Positions 1 to 6,385 of a stretch of DNA of 12,078 nt are shown in pieces; the stretch's first letter is position 1; every line of letters begins with the position of its first letter. The notes beneath the pieces are model-generated. The model was not told the origin of the DNA. It searched no databases and saw only the letters and a program-made list of their open reading frames with translations. The DNA comes from Actinomycetes bacterium. Lineage in GTDB: Bacteria; Actinomycetota; Acidimicrobiia; Acidimicrobiales; CADCSY01. The position numbers and the translations under genes were made by a program. The DNA lies in NCBI GenBank assembly GCA_025464025.1, contig JAODBP010000220.1:1-12078 (forward strand), read 5' to 3'.

Positions 1-286
1 CGTCGGCCTCCTCCTCCCAGAGGCGGAAGCGGGGGCAGGCCCGGGTGCAGGTCGTGCAGCCCTTCTGGCCATGCGTGCAGTCGCCCGGGCCGAGCTCGTC
101 CTCGAGGTGGAACGGCTTGTAGCCGCCGGACTCGTGGTTGTACCCGATCACGTCGTGCGGGCACGAGATCACGCACCCGGCGCAACCCGTGCACAACCCC
201 GAGGTGATGACCTCGTCGAAGAGCTCCAACCACTGGGCGGTCCACCGCTCCCGCTTCGGCGCGGGCGACTCCTCGATCACGGCCAT
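1..286 (-). CDS. Ferredoxin-like 4Fe-4S protein, coenzyme F420 hydrogenase/dehydrogenase beta-subunit (FrhB) type, N-terminal fragment
   Basis: The 5' part of a minus-strand gene that runs off the left edge; 95 codons are visible without a stop. Residues 32-43 read CTGCAGCVISCP, a classic CxxCxxCxxxCP motif for a 4Fe-4S cluster. A second set follows at C70, C77, C80 and C84 (C-x6-C-x2-C-x3-CP). Two such clusters near the N-terminus, with the motif text around them, fit the FrhB/FdhB-like family, which passes electrons to or from F420 or related flavin partners. The C-terminal catalytic part lies outside the window, so the substrate cannot be judged. I chose the ATG at 286 because TAACCT lies 7 nt upstream, as in other probable leaderless starts here; the in-frame ATG at 313 is an alternative. 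The gene is divergent from the isomerase gene. The ferredoxin part is firm; the FrhB assignment is inference from family memory. Confidence 0.8.
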   Translation of the reverse strand, partial: MAVIEESPAPKRERWTAQWLELFDEVITSGLCTGCAGCVISCPHDVIGYNHESGGYKPFHLEDELGPGDCTHGQKGCTTCTRACPRFRLWEEEAD

Positions 287-323
287 GGCGGTGAGGTTAT
301 TGCCCGCTGCCATGATGGGTGTC
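287..323. promoter_or_regulatory. Very short divergent promoter region between ferredoxin and isomerase genes
   Basis: Only 37 bp separate the two chosen start codons. On the minus strand TAACCT (294-299) precedes the ferredoxin ATG by 7 nt. On the plus strand CATGAT (311-316) precedes the isomerase ATG by 7 nt. Neither has a convincing -35 box at 16-18 bp, and neither gene has a good Shine-Dalgarno. The two transcripts would therefore start almost at the start codons, and the two promoters must overlap. This is inferred from spacing only. Confidence 0.3.
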
Positions 324-866
324 ATGGCTGAGCTTCCCTTCACTGACGAGCGCACGACCCGGTTCGACGCCCCGCCGCCGATGGTCATCGACCCGGCGAA
401 GACCTACACGGCGGTCATGGACACGTCGATGGGGAGCATGACGATCGAGCTCGACGCCGAGAACGCGCCGCTCACCGTCAACAACTTCGTGTTCCTGGCG
501 ACCAACCGCTACTACGAGGGCATCATCTTCCACCGGGTGATCCAGGGCTTCGTCGCCCAGGGTGGCGACCCCGACGGCAACGGCCGGGGCGGCCCCGGCT
601 ACAAGTTCCAGGACGAAGAGGTCAAGAAGCCCTACGAGCTGGGCTCGCTGGCCATGGCCAACGCCGGCCCCAACACCAACGGGTCGCAGTTCTTCCTCAT
701 CAGCGGCTCGTCCGGCGTGCGCCTGCCCCCGCAGTACAACCACTTCGGCAAGGTCGTCGAGGGCCTCGACGTGGTCGACGCCATCGAGAAGGTGGCCACG
801 GGCCCGGGCGACCGGCCCAAGGAGGACGTGGTCATCAACTCGGTCATCGTCACCGAGTCCGAATGA
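324..866 (+). CDS. Peptidyl-prolyl cis-trans isomerase, cyclophilin type
   Basis: A 180-residue cyclophilin that isomerises X-Pro bonds and helps protein folding. No signal peptide or lipobox is visible, so it is probably cytoplasmic. Family motifs are clear: FHRVIQGFVAQGGD at residues 69-82 (H70/R71 correspond to the catalytic His/Arg of cyclophilins), NTNGSQFFL at 117-125 and NHFGKV at 139-144. The tryptophan that binds cyclosporin in human CypA has no counterpart, as in many bacterial members. A roughly 25-residue N-terminal extension precedes the first beta strand. I chose ATG 324; in-frame ATGs at 312 and 315 would add MMGV or MGV. A much longer in-frame extension from 138 is rejected because it overlaps the ferredoxin gene. 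It is convergent with the MFS gene, with a single base between the stop codons. Confidence 0.93.
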   Translation: MAELPFTDERTTRFDAPPPMVIDPAKTYTAVMDTSMGSMTIELDAENAPLTVNNFVFLATNRYYEGIIFHRVIQGFVAQGGDPDGNGRGGPGYKFQDEEVKKPYELGSLAMANAGPNTNGSQFFLISGSSGVRLPPQYNHFGKVVEGLDVVDAIEKVATGPGDRPKEDVVINSVIVTESE

Positions 867-867
867 C

Positions 868-2352
868 CTAGACGTCCACCTCGACGGCCAGCTCGATCGG
901 CACCGAGGGGACGACGACCCGCGCCTGGCGGGGCAGGAACCGCCAGGCGCCGACCGCTCCGACGGCCACCACCGCGAACCCGACGAGGGCGGCCAGGTTC
1001 TGGCCGTGGACGAAGGCCCGGGCGACGGCGTCGTGCTGGAGCCCGGCCGCCAGCGCACCGCCCACCGAGTCGACGTCGACCGCCCGCCGGAAGGCGGAGG
1101 AACCGATGCTGCCCATGACGGCCACGCCCAGGGCGCCACCGACCTGGCGGGTGGTGTCGTTGATGGCCGACCCGACGCCGGCCCGGTCGGGCGGCACCGA
1201 GCCCATGATCGACGCCGTGGCCGGGGCGATGGTGAGCCCCATGCCGAGGGCGAACAGGCACTGGTTCCAGAAGATGGCGGCGTACGTCGACGTGGCGTCG
1301 AACTGCGTGCGCAGGAGCATCGACGCGGCCACGATCGACAGCCCGGTGACGATCACGGAGCGGGTGCCGGCCCGGGCGACGAGCCGGGGCGTGGTGTTGG
1401 CCACGACGAGGAGCACCACGGCGAAGGGAAGCGACCGGAGGCCGGCGCCGAGGGGGTCGTAGCCCAGCACGAACTGGAGGTGCTGGGTCTGGAAGAAGAT
1501 GACGCCGAAGAGGGCGAAGTAGAGCGTCGTCACCGAGAGGCTGGCCGCGCTGAACCGCGGGTTCCGGAACAGGCGGAGGTCGAGCATGGGCTCGGCCGTG
1601 CCCAGCTCGACCCGCACGAACGCGGTGAAGGCGGCGGCGGCCACGACGAAGGCGCCGAGCACGACCGGGCTGCTCCAGCCCCGGTCCGGGCCCTCGATGA
1701 TCCCGTAGACGAGCGAGACGAGGCCGGCCACCGAGAGCGCGGCACCACCGAGGTCGAGCCGGCCGTCGCTGCGGTCCGACGGTGGGAGGAGCACCCGGGC
1801 GCCGACGAGGGCGACCAGGCAGATGGGCACGTTGACCCAGAAGATCGAGCCCCACGAGAAGTGGCGCAGCAGCAGACCGCCGGCCACCGGGCCCAGGCCG
1901 ATGCCGATGCCGGCGGTGCCGGCCCACACGGCGATGGCCCGCTGCCGCTCGACCGGGTCGGTGAAGACGTGGATGAGGATCGACAGCGTCGCCGGGAACA
2001 CGAGGGCGGCGCCGATCCCGGTGAGGGCGCGCATGGCGATCAGCTGCCCGGTGGTGTGGGAGAGGGCAGACGCCGCGCAGGCGCCGGCGAACACGAGGAG
2101 GCCGGCGCCGAACGCACCCCGCCGGCCGAAGCGATCCCCGATGCTGCCGGCCGTGAGCAGCAGCCCGGCGAAGACGAGGGTGTAGCCGTCGACGATCCAC
2201 GCCAGCCCGCTGGCGCTGGCGTGGAGGTCGCGCACGAGGCTCGGGAGGGCCACGTTGAGGATCGTCGTGTCCATGGTGACGACGACCAGGGCCAGGCACA
2301 GCACGGCGAGGGCGGCCCACCTGCGGTCGCCTGGGGGAGTCAGTTGCTTCAT
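868..2352 (-). CDS. MFS transporter, DHA2 (EmrB/QacA) family, probable drug/H+ antiporter
   Basis: A 494-residue, strongly hydrophobic protein of the length and pattern of the 14-TM drug:H+ antiporter family DHA2. TM1 carries VVVTMDTTILNVALPSL (residues 23-39) with the acidic residue D28 of family motif D1. The loop after TM2 holds GSIGDRFGRRG (69-79), the MFS motif A. GIGLGPVAGGLL (150-161) in TM5 is motif C, typical of exporters. It likely expels a small hydrophobic or cationic compound by proton exchange; the substrate cannot be read from sequence. I chose ATG 2352 because TATGGT sits 7 nt upstream and a longer reading frame (to 2583) would run through the divergent ABC promoter. An ATG at 2364 is the alternative. 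It shares a control region with the divergent ABC operon. No TetR or MarR repressor lies nearby in the window. Confidence 0.92.
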   Translation of the reverse strand: MKQLTPPGDRRWAALAVLCLALVVVTMDTTILNVALPSLVRDLHASASGLAWIVDGYTLVFAGLLLTAGSIGDRFGRRGAFGAGLLVFAGACAASALSHTTGQLIAMRALTGIGAALVFPATLSILIHVFTDPVERQRAIAVWAGTAGIGIGLGPVAGGLLLRHFSWGSIFWVNVPICLVALVGARVLLPPSDRSDGRLDLGGAALSVAGLVSLVYGIIEGPDRGWSSPVVLGAFVVAAAAFTAFVRVELGTAEPMLDLRLFRNPRFSAASLSVTTLYFALFGVIFFQTQHLQFVLGYDPLGAGLRSLPFAVVLLVVANTTPRLVARAGTRSVIVTGLSIVAASMLLRTQFDATSTYAAIFWNQCLFALGMGLTIAPATASIMGSVPPDRAGVGSAINDTTRQVGGALGVAVMGSIGSSAFRRAVDVDSVGGALAAGLQHDAVARAFVHGQNLAALVGFAVVAVGAVGAWRFLPRQARVVVPSVPIELAVEVDV

Positions 2353-2359
2353 AGGACTG

Positions 2360-2388
2360 ACCATACGGAAGTACGTTGCGAAAGGCAA
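2360..2388 (-). promoter_or_regulatory. Candidate promoter of the MFS gene
   Basis: On the minus strand TTGCCT (2383-2388) and TATGGT (2360-2365) are 17 bp apart and match the -35 and -10 consensus at 4 of 6 positions each. Transcription would begin around 2352-2353, at the ATG itself, so the mRNA would be leaderless; this fits the absence of a Shine-Dalgarno. The element CGTACTTCCGTA lies inside the promoter (2375-2364, minus strand) and recurs with one extra base before the divergent ABC gene. Confidence 0.45.
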
Positions 2389-2396
2389 CGAACTTC
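2368..2396. promoter_or_regulatory. Inverted repeat overlapping the MFS promoter, candidate repressor operator
   Basis: Arms GAAGTACGTTGC (2368-2379) and GCAACGAACTTC (2385-2396) pair over 12 positions with one mismatch, around a 5-base centre. The repeat covers the -35 box and most of the spacer of the MFS promoter. It would lie upstream of the predicted transcription start, so a DNA operator is likelier than an RNA hairpin. Drug-efflux genes are often controlled by a TetR, MarR or PadR-type protein at such sites; which one acts here cannot be seen. Confidence 0.45.
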
Positions 2397-2439
2397 TGCA
2401 CCGACATGTCCACCTTTCCAATGTTCCAGACAAACATGA

Positions 2440-2468
2440 TTGACAAGGTCGGGTTTGACCCGTACGTT
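2440..2468 (+). promoter_or_regulatory. Candidate promoter of the ABC import operon
   Basis: A perfect -35 box TTGACA (2440-2445), a 17-bp spacer and TACGTT (2463-2468, TANNNT type) end 8 nt before the ATG at 2477. Transcription would start about 2475, giving a leaderless or nearly leaderless mRNA, in line with the lack of a Shine-Dalgarno for the first gene. This is the best promoter match I found in the window. Confidence 0.55.
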
Positions 2469-2473
2469 CCGTA
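2450..2473. promoter_or_regulatory. Two small palindromes over the ABC promoter, candidate operator
   Basis: CGGGT-TTG-ACCCG (2450-2462) fills most of the spacer between the -35 and -10 boxes. TACG-TTC-CGTA (2463-2473) covers the -10 box and predicted start site. The CGTACGTTCCGTA string at 2461-2473 matches the CGTACTTCCGTA string of the divergent MFS gene apart from one base. A regulator bound here could switch the operon with nutrient supply; its identity is unknown. Confidence 0.35.
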
Positions 2474-2476
2474 GTC

Positions 2477-3523
2477 ATGTCAACCCACCGCCGCCGGGCG
2501 CTCCCGGTCCTCATCCTCGCCCTGGTGGCCGCGCTGCTGGCATCGTTCGCCGCGCCGGCCAACGCCCAGTCCAAGCCGGTCACGCTCCGCCTCGGCTACT
2601 TCGCCAACGTCACCCACGGCTCGGCGATCGTCGGCGTCGAGAAGGGCTACTTCAAGGACGCCCTCAAGGCCGGCGGCAACAAGCTGAGCGTGCGGACCTT
2701 CAACTCCGGCAACCAGGCGATCCAGGCCGTCCTGGCCGGGGCCATCGACGCCACCTACATCGGCCCGAGCCCGGCCATCACCGGCTGGGCCCAGTCGAAG
2801 GCCATCAAGATCATCTCCGGCGCGGCGTCCGGCGGCGCCCTGCTGGTCGTGAACAAGGACATCGCCGACGTCGACAGCCTCAAGGGCAAGCGGGTCGCCA
2901 CGCCGGGCCTGGGCAACACCCAGGACGTCGCCCTCCGCTACTACCTGAAGACCCAGAGCATCAAGACCGACACGAACGGCGGAGGCCAGGTCTCGATCGT
3001 CCCCCAGGACAACGCCCAGACCCTGAACGCCTTCCGCCAGGGCCAGATCGCCGGTGCGTGGGAGCCGGAGCCGTGGGCATCTCGGATGGTGCTCGAGGGC
3101 AAGGGCAAGGTGCTCCTCGACGAGCGCAAGCTGTGGCCCAAGGGCAAGTTCGTCACCACCCACCTGATCGTCACCACGAAGTTCCTCAAGGACCACCCCG
3201 ACGCGGTGAAGCAGCTCCTCCAGGGCCAGATCAAGGCCAACGGCTACCTCAACAGCAACCCCGAGGGGGCCAAGGCCGCCATCGACGCCGGGATCACCCG
3301 CCTGACGAACCAGGGCATCTCGAAGCAGCTCCTCGACGCGGTCTGGAAGAACCTCGACTTCACCAACGACCCGATCGCCTCGTCGCTGCAGCCGAACGCC
3401 GAGCACGCCCAGGCCGTGGGCCTGCTCGACAAGGTCGACCTGAAGGGGATCTACGACCTCTCGATCCTCAACTCGCTGCTCAAGGCGGCCAAGCAGCCGA
3501 CGGTCTCGTCGGCCGGGCTCTAG
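2477..3523 (+). CDS. ABC transporter substrate-binding protein, SsuA/NMT1-like, secreted (paralogue 1)
   Basis: A 348-residue extracytoplasmic binding protein that should deliver a small solute to the ABC transporter encoded downstream. Residues 1-30 are a Sec signal (MSTHRRR, hydrophobic core, cleavage likely after ANA at 30). No cysteine is present in the signal region, so it is not a lipoprotein. The mature part begins TLRLGYFANVTH and holds AIDATYIGPSPAI and WEPEPWASRMV, characteristic of the sulfonate/nitrate/taurine-type family. It is clearly more than half identical by eye to the next gene's product. The ATG at 2477 lies 8 nt after the -10 box. The paralogues differ at ligand-side motifs (IGPSPAI versus IGPNPAI; WEPEPW versus WVPEPW), so their ligand ranges may differ. 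The exact ligand is unknown; an organosulfur compound is the leading guess. Confidence 0.9.
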   Translation: MSTHRRRALPVLILALVAALLASFAAPANAQSKPVTLRLGYFANVTHGSAIVGVEKGYFKDALKAGGNKLSVRTFNSGNQAIQAVLAGAIDATYIGPSPAITGWAQSKAIKIISGAASGGALLVVNKDIADVDSLKGKRVATPGLGNTQDVALRYYLKTQSIKTDTNGGGQVSIVPQDNAQTLNAFRQGQIAGAWEPEPWASRMVLEGKGKVLLDERKLWPKGKFVTTHLIVTTKFLKDHPDAVKQLLQGQIKANGYLNSNPEGAKAAIDAGITRLTNQGISKQLLDAVWKNLDFTNDPIASSLQPNAEHAQAVGLLDKVDLKGIYDLSILNSLLKAAKQPTVSSAGL

Positions 3524-3538
3524 GAGGAGCTCGCACAA

Positions 3539-3559
3539 AGTCGATGAAGTCGATAGGGT
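3539..3559 (+). promoter_or_regulatory. Direct repeat AGTCGAT x2 and TAGGGT in the gap between the binding-protein genes, possible second promoter
   Basis: AGTCGAT occurs at 3539-3545 and 3548-3554, with a 9-bp period, and overlaps a TANNNT hexamer TAGGGT (3554-3559). No good -35 box lies at the right distance. The repeats could be activator contacts for an internal promoter giving separate expression of the second binding protein. This is weak and rests on position alone. Confidence 0.22.
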
Positions 3560-3583
3560 TTCTCCAGAACTTGTCGAACTGAA

Positions 3584-3615
3584 GATCGGAGCGGTCCGGC
3601 GGGACCGCTCCGATC
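3584..3615 (+). terminator. Perfect 14-bp intercistronic hairpin (attenuator, 3'-end stabiliser or U-less terminator)
   Basis: GATCGGAGCGGTCC (3584-3597) and GGACCGCTCCGATC (3602-3615) are exact reverse complements around a GGCG loop. No T-run follows, so a standard intrinsic terminator is not supported, although actinobacterial terminators often lack one. The hairpin stands between the two binding-protein genes and 13 bases before the Shine-Dalgarno of the second. It may cause partial termination or protect the 3' end of the first message, raising the first binding protein relative to the rest. The structure is seen; the role is inferred. Confidence 0.6.
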
Positions 3616-3628
3616 CACGTCCGGCCCC

Positions 3629-3634
3629 AAGGAG
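3629..3634 (+). promoter_or_regulatory. Ribosome binding site of the second binding-protein gene
   Basis: AAGGAG ends 5 bases before the ATG at 3640. It fixes that start and contrasts with the first gene of the operon, which has none. Confidence 0.7.
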
Positions 3635-3639
3635 CCCCC

Positions 3640-4704
3640 ATGCACCGTCGTCGTCCCCTCGTCGCCACCGTCCTCGTCCTCGCCACCCTGTTGCTCGTCG
3701 CCTGCGGCAGCGACGGTGGCTCCGACGGGAAGGCCAGCTCGGGCAGCAGCACCACCGCGGCCGAGAAGCCGACGACGCTGCGGCTCGGCTACTTCCCGAA
3801 CGTCACCCACGCCACGGCGATCGTCGGCGTCGAGAAGGGCATCTTCCAGGAGCACCTCGGCAACGACACGCTCAAGGTCAGCACCTTCAACGCCGGGAGC
3901 GAGGCGAGCACGGCGCTCCTGGCCGGCGCCATCGACGCCAGCTACATCGGCCCGAACCCGGCCATCAGCGCCTGGGCCAAGAGCAAGGCGATCAAGATCG
4001 TCTCGGGCGCGACCTCGGGTGGCGCCGCGCTGGTGGTGAAGCCGGCGATCACCGGCGCCGGCCAGCTCAAGGGCAAGAAGCTCGCCACCCCGCAGCTCGG
4101 CAACACCCAGGACGTGGCGCTCCGCAGCTGGCTCGACGAGCAGGGCCTGAAGACCGACACCAACGGCGGCGGTGACGTCTCGATCATCCCCCAGGACAAC
4201 AGCCGGACGCTCGACGCCTTCAAGCAGGGCACCATCGACGGCGCCTGGGTGCCCGAGCCGTGGGCCACCCGGCTCGTGCAGGAGGGTGGCGGCAAGGTCC
4301 TCGTCAACGAGAAGGACCTCTGGCCCGACGGCCAGTTCGTCACGACGCACCTCATCGTCACCACCAAGTTCCTCGACGCCCACCCCACGACCATCAAGCA
4401 CCTCCTCGAGGGCCAGGTCGAGGCCAACCAGTGGGTCAACGACAACACGGACGAAGCCCAGGCGGTGGTGAACGCCGGCATCGAGAAGATCACCGGCAAG
4501 AAGCTCGGTGATGCGGTGATCAAGGCGGCGTGGGCCAACCTCGAGTTCACCAACGACCCGATCGCCTCGTCGCTGAAGACGTCGGCCGACCACGCCATCG
4601 CGGTCGGCCTGCTGGAGAAGGTCGACCTGAACGGCATCTACGACCTCGACCCCCTGAACCAGATCCTGGCTGCGGCCGGCGAAGAGAAGGTCCAAGCTGG
4701 ATGA
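3640..4704 (+). CDS. ABC transporter substrate-binding lipoprotein, SsuA/NMT1-like (paralogue 2)
   Basis: A 354-residue binding protein of the sulfonate/nitrate/taurine type. Residues 1-22 are a lipoprotein signal: MHRRR, a hydrophobic stretch, then lipobox LVAC (19-22) with C22 as the lipid anchor. A Gly/Ser-rich linker (about 23-41) follows, then TLRLGYFPNVTH opening the binding domain. AIDASYIGPNPAI, LATPQLGNTQDVALR and WVPEPWATRLV are family blocks. It parallels the preceding gene along nearly the whole mature length, so a tandem duplication is likely. The start is set by AAGGAG at 3629-3634. Its stop codon overlaps the ATPase start by 4 bases (ATGA at 4701-4704), which suggests translational coupling, and makes this paralogue the more obvious dedicated partner of the ATPase and permease. 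The ligand is not determinable from sequence. Confidence 0.93.
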   Translation: MHRRRPLVATVLVLATLLLVACGSDGGSDGKASSGSSTTAAEKPTTLRLGYFPNVTHATAIVGVEKGIFQEHLGNDTLKVSTFNAGSEASTALLAGAIDASYIGPNPAISAWAKSKAIKIVSGATSGGAALVVKPAITGAGQLKGKKLATPQLGNTQDVALRSWLDEQGLKTDTNGGGDVSIIPQDNSRTLDAFKQGTIDGAWVPEPWATRLVQEGGGKVLVNEKDLWPDGQFVTTHLIVTTKFLDAHPTTIKHLLEGQVEANQWVNDNTDEAQAVVNAGIEKITGKKLGDAVIKAAWANLEFTNDPIASSLKTSADHAIAVGLLEKVDLNGIYDLDPLNQILAAAGEEKVQAG

Positions 4705-5489
4705 CCATGACCGATCCCGTCGTGCCTGACGACGTCACCGCAAGCGGCCCCACGGCCATCCGACTCGAGGGCGTCTCCAAGGCGTTCGGCAGCCGGACCG
4801 ACGCCGTCGTCGCGCTCGACGGGATCGACCTGGAGGTCCGACGAGGCGAGTTCCTGTGCCTCGTCGGGGCCTCCGGGTGCGGCAAGTCGACGATGCTCAA
4901 CCTGATCGCCGGCCTCGACCGGCCGACGGTGGGTCACGTCGACGTCCACGGGAAGCCCGCCTTCATGTTCCAGGAGGCGGCGCTCTTCCCGTGGCTCAAG
5001 GTCATCGACAACGTGGCCATCCCCCTTCGCCTTCGGGGCGTGGGCAAGAAGGAGCGCTACGCCCGGGCCGAGGAGCTGCTCGAGCTCGTCCACCTCGAGG
5101 GCCAGGGCCAGCGCCGGCCCCACGAGCTGTCGGGCGGCATGCGCCAGCGGGTCGCCCTCGCCCGCTCGCTGGCCCAGGACGCCGACATCCTCCTGATGGA
5201 CGAGCCGTTCGGCGCCCTGGATGCCATGACCCGCGACATCCTCCACGAGGAGCTCGAGCGGATCTGGCAGACCACCGGGCTCACCGTCGTGTTCGTCACC
5301 CACAACGTGCGGGAGGCCGCCCGCCTCGGCGATCGCATCGTGCTGCTGACGAGCCGACCCGGGAAGGTCGCCGAGGAGTTCGTGGTCGACAACCCCCGCC
5401 CCCGTCGCATCGACTCGCCCGAGGTCTCCACCCTGGCGGCGCGGATCACCGACCGCCTGCGCGAGGAGGTGCGCCGCCATGGCCGTTGA
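4701..5489 (+). CDS. ABC transporter ATP-binding protein, SsuB/TauB/NrtD-like
   Basis: A 262-residue cytoplasmic ATPase that powers the import system. All nucleotide-binding elements are present: Walker A GASGCGKST (56-64), Q-loop with FMFQEAALFPW (88-98, Q91), signature LSGGMRQRVALARSL (143-157), Walker B ILLMDEP (163-169), D-loop GALD (171-174) and switch histidine H201 in VTHN. The ALFPW block after the Q-loop is typical of the nitrate/sulfonate/taurine ATPases. The start at 4701 overlaps the upstream stop; ATG 4707 is a possible alternative two codons later. It overlaps the permease gene by 11 bases, so the two products are probably made in equal amounts. Substrate class follows from the linked binding proteins. 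Confidence 0.95.
   Translation: MTMTDPVVPDDVTASGPTAIRLEGVSKAFGSRTDAVVALDGIDLEVRRGEFLCLVGASGCGKSTMLNLIAGLDRPTVGHVDVHGKPAFMFQEAALFPWLKVIDNVAIPLRLRGVGKKERYARAEELLELVHLEGQGQRRPHELSGGMRQRVALARSLAQDADILLMDEPFGALDAMTRDILHEELERIWQTTGLTVVFVTHNVREAARLGDRIVLLTSRPGKVAEEFVVDNPRPRRIDSPEVSTLAARITDRLREEVRRHGR
5464..5470 (+). promoter_or_regulatory. Ribosome binding site of the permease gene, inside the ATPase gene
   Basis: AGGAGGT lies 8 bases before the ATG at 5479, a near-perfect Shine-Dalgarno at ideal distance. It fixes the permease start although this overlaps the end of the ATPase gene. Confidence 0.75.
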
Positions 5490-6348
5490 AGCGGGAGCCC
5501 TGTCGGCGGCCCTGGCCGGCCTCGATGCCCTGGAGGAGGCCCTCCTCCACGAGCCGAGCTGGCCCCGCCGGACCTGGAGCCTGCTCTGGCCCAAGCTGGC
5601 GGCCATCATCCTCGCCATCTTCCTGTGGCAGTGCGTGGTCTGGTGGCACTGGAAGCCCGAGTACGTGCTGCCGGCCCCCGGCACGGTCTTCCGGTACCTC
5701 TGGGACCAGGCCGACACCGGTCGGTTCTGGAGCGCCATCGGGCGCACGCTGAAGCGCGGCCTGACTGGCTACCTCGTCGCCGTGGTGCTCGGCACGCTCA
5801 TCGGGATGGCCGTGGCCCGGGTCAAGATCCTCCGCGTCGCCATCGGATCGATGATCACCGGCCTCCAGACGATGCCGTCGGTGGCCTGGCTGCCCTTGGC
5901 CGTCGTGCTGTTCCAGCTCGGGGAAGGGGCGATCCTGTTCGTCGTCATCCTCGGCGCCACCCCGTCCATCGCCAACGGCGTGATCTCGGGCATCGACCAC
6001 GTGCCGCCGCTCCTGCTGCGGTCGGGCCGGATGCTCGGCGCCAAGGGTCTGGCGACCTACCGCCACGTCGTGATGCCGGCGGCGCTCCCCACGTTCGTGG
6101 GCGGCCTCAAGCAGGGCTGGTCGTTCGCCTGGCGCAGCCTGATGGCCGGTGAGCTCATCGCCTTCTTCCCTGGCAAGTTCTCGATCGGCCAGGAGATGGA
6201 GAACGCCAAGAACGTGAACGACATGGCCGGGCTCGTCGGCTGGATGGTCGTCATCCTCATCCTTGGCATCGTCATCGACTCGCTGTTCACCAAGGCCGAC
6301 CTCTCCTTGCGTCGGCGCTGGGGCCTGATCGACAACGCATCGACCTGA
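5479..6348 (+). CDS. ABC transporter permease, SsuC/TauC/NrtB-like
   Basis: A 289-residue membrane protein, slightly longer than typical because of an extra N-terminal segment (about residues 1-37) before the first membrane span at about 39-57 (LAAIILAIFLWQCVVWW). YVLPAPGTVFRYL (62-74) is a family marker just after it. Further spans lie at about 97-113, 131-146, 150-166, 210-228 and 251-270. The cytoplasmic coupling loop GRMLGAKGLATYRHVVMPAALP (about 183-204) is the EAA-type contact with the ATPase. Only one permease gene is present, so the channel is expected to be a homodimer with two copies of the ATPase. It is the last gene of the operon; an inverted repeat covers its stop codon. Confidence in the fold and role is high, in the substrate low. 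Confidence 0.94.
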   Translation: MAVEAGALSAALAGLDALEEALLHEPSWPRRTWSLLWPKLAAIILAIFLWQCVVWWHWKPEYVLPAPGTVFRYLWDQADTGRFWSAIGRTLKRGLTGYLVAVVLGTLIGMAVARVKILRVAIGSMITGLQTMPSVAWLPLAVVLFQLGEGAILFVVILGATPSIANGVISGIDHVPPLLLRSGRMLGAKGLATYRHVVMPAALPTFVGGLKQGWSFAWRSLMAGELIAFFPGKFSIGQEMENAKNVNDMAGLVGWMVVILILGIVIDSLFTKADLSLRRRWGLIDNAST

Positions 6349-6361
6349 ACCTTCAGGTCGA
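6340..6361 (+). terminator. Inverted repeat over the permease stop codon, possible operon end
   Basis: TCGACCTGAA (6340-6349) and TTCAGGTCGA (6352-6361) are exact reverse complements two bases apart; the TGA stop (6346-6348) is in the left arm. No T-run follows. A weak or Rho-assisted end of the ABC transcript is possible, which would otherwise read into the cyclic-di-GMP gene 37 bp downstream. Confidence 0.4.
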
Positions 6362-6385
6362 CCTCCAGTGCGTCGATGAGGGGGC

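Noticed and set aside
138..323. N-terminal extension of the cyclophilin to 242 residues
   Set aside because: It overlaps the opposite-strand ferredoxin coding sequence and has no cyclophilin or signal-peptide character.
562..2439. A 625-codon plus-strand frame opposite the MFS gene, and a 604-codon minus-strand frame at 632-2446
   Set aside because: Translations are charged low-complexity repeats; the overlapping isomerase and MFS frames carry family motifs and membrane segments.
2353..2583. N-terminal extension of the MFS protein to 571 residues
   Set aside because: It would cross the ABC promoter and the start of the binding-protein gene, and the family begins with TM1 shortly after the ATG at 2352.
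2477..4704. Tandem similar genes as a recent exact duplication or assembly repeat
   Set aside because: The two differ throughout in sequence, signal type and spacing; this is an old paralogue pair, not a repeat artefact.
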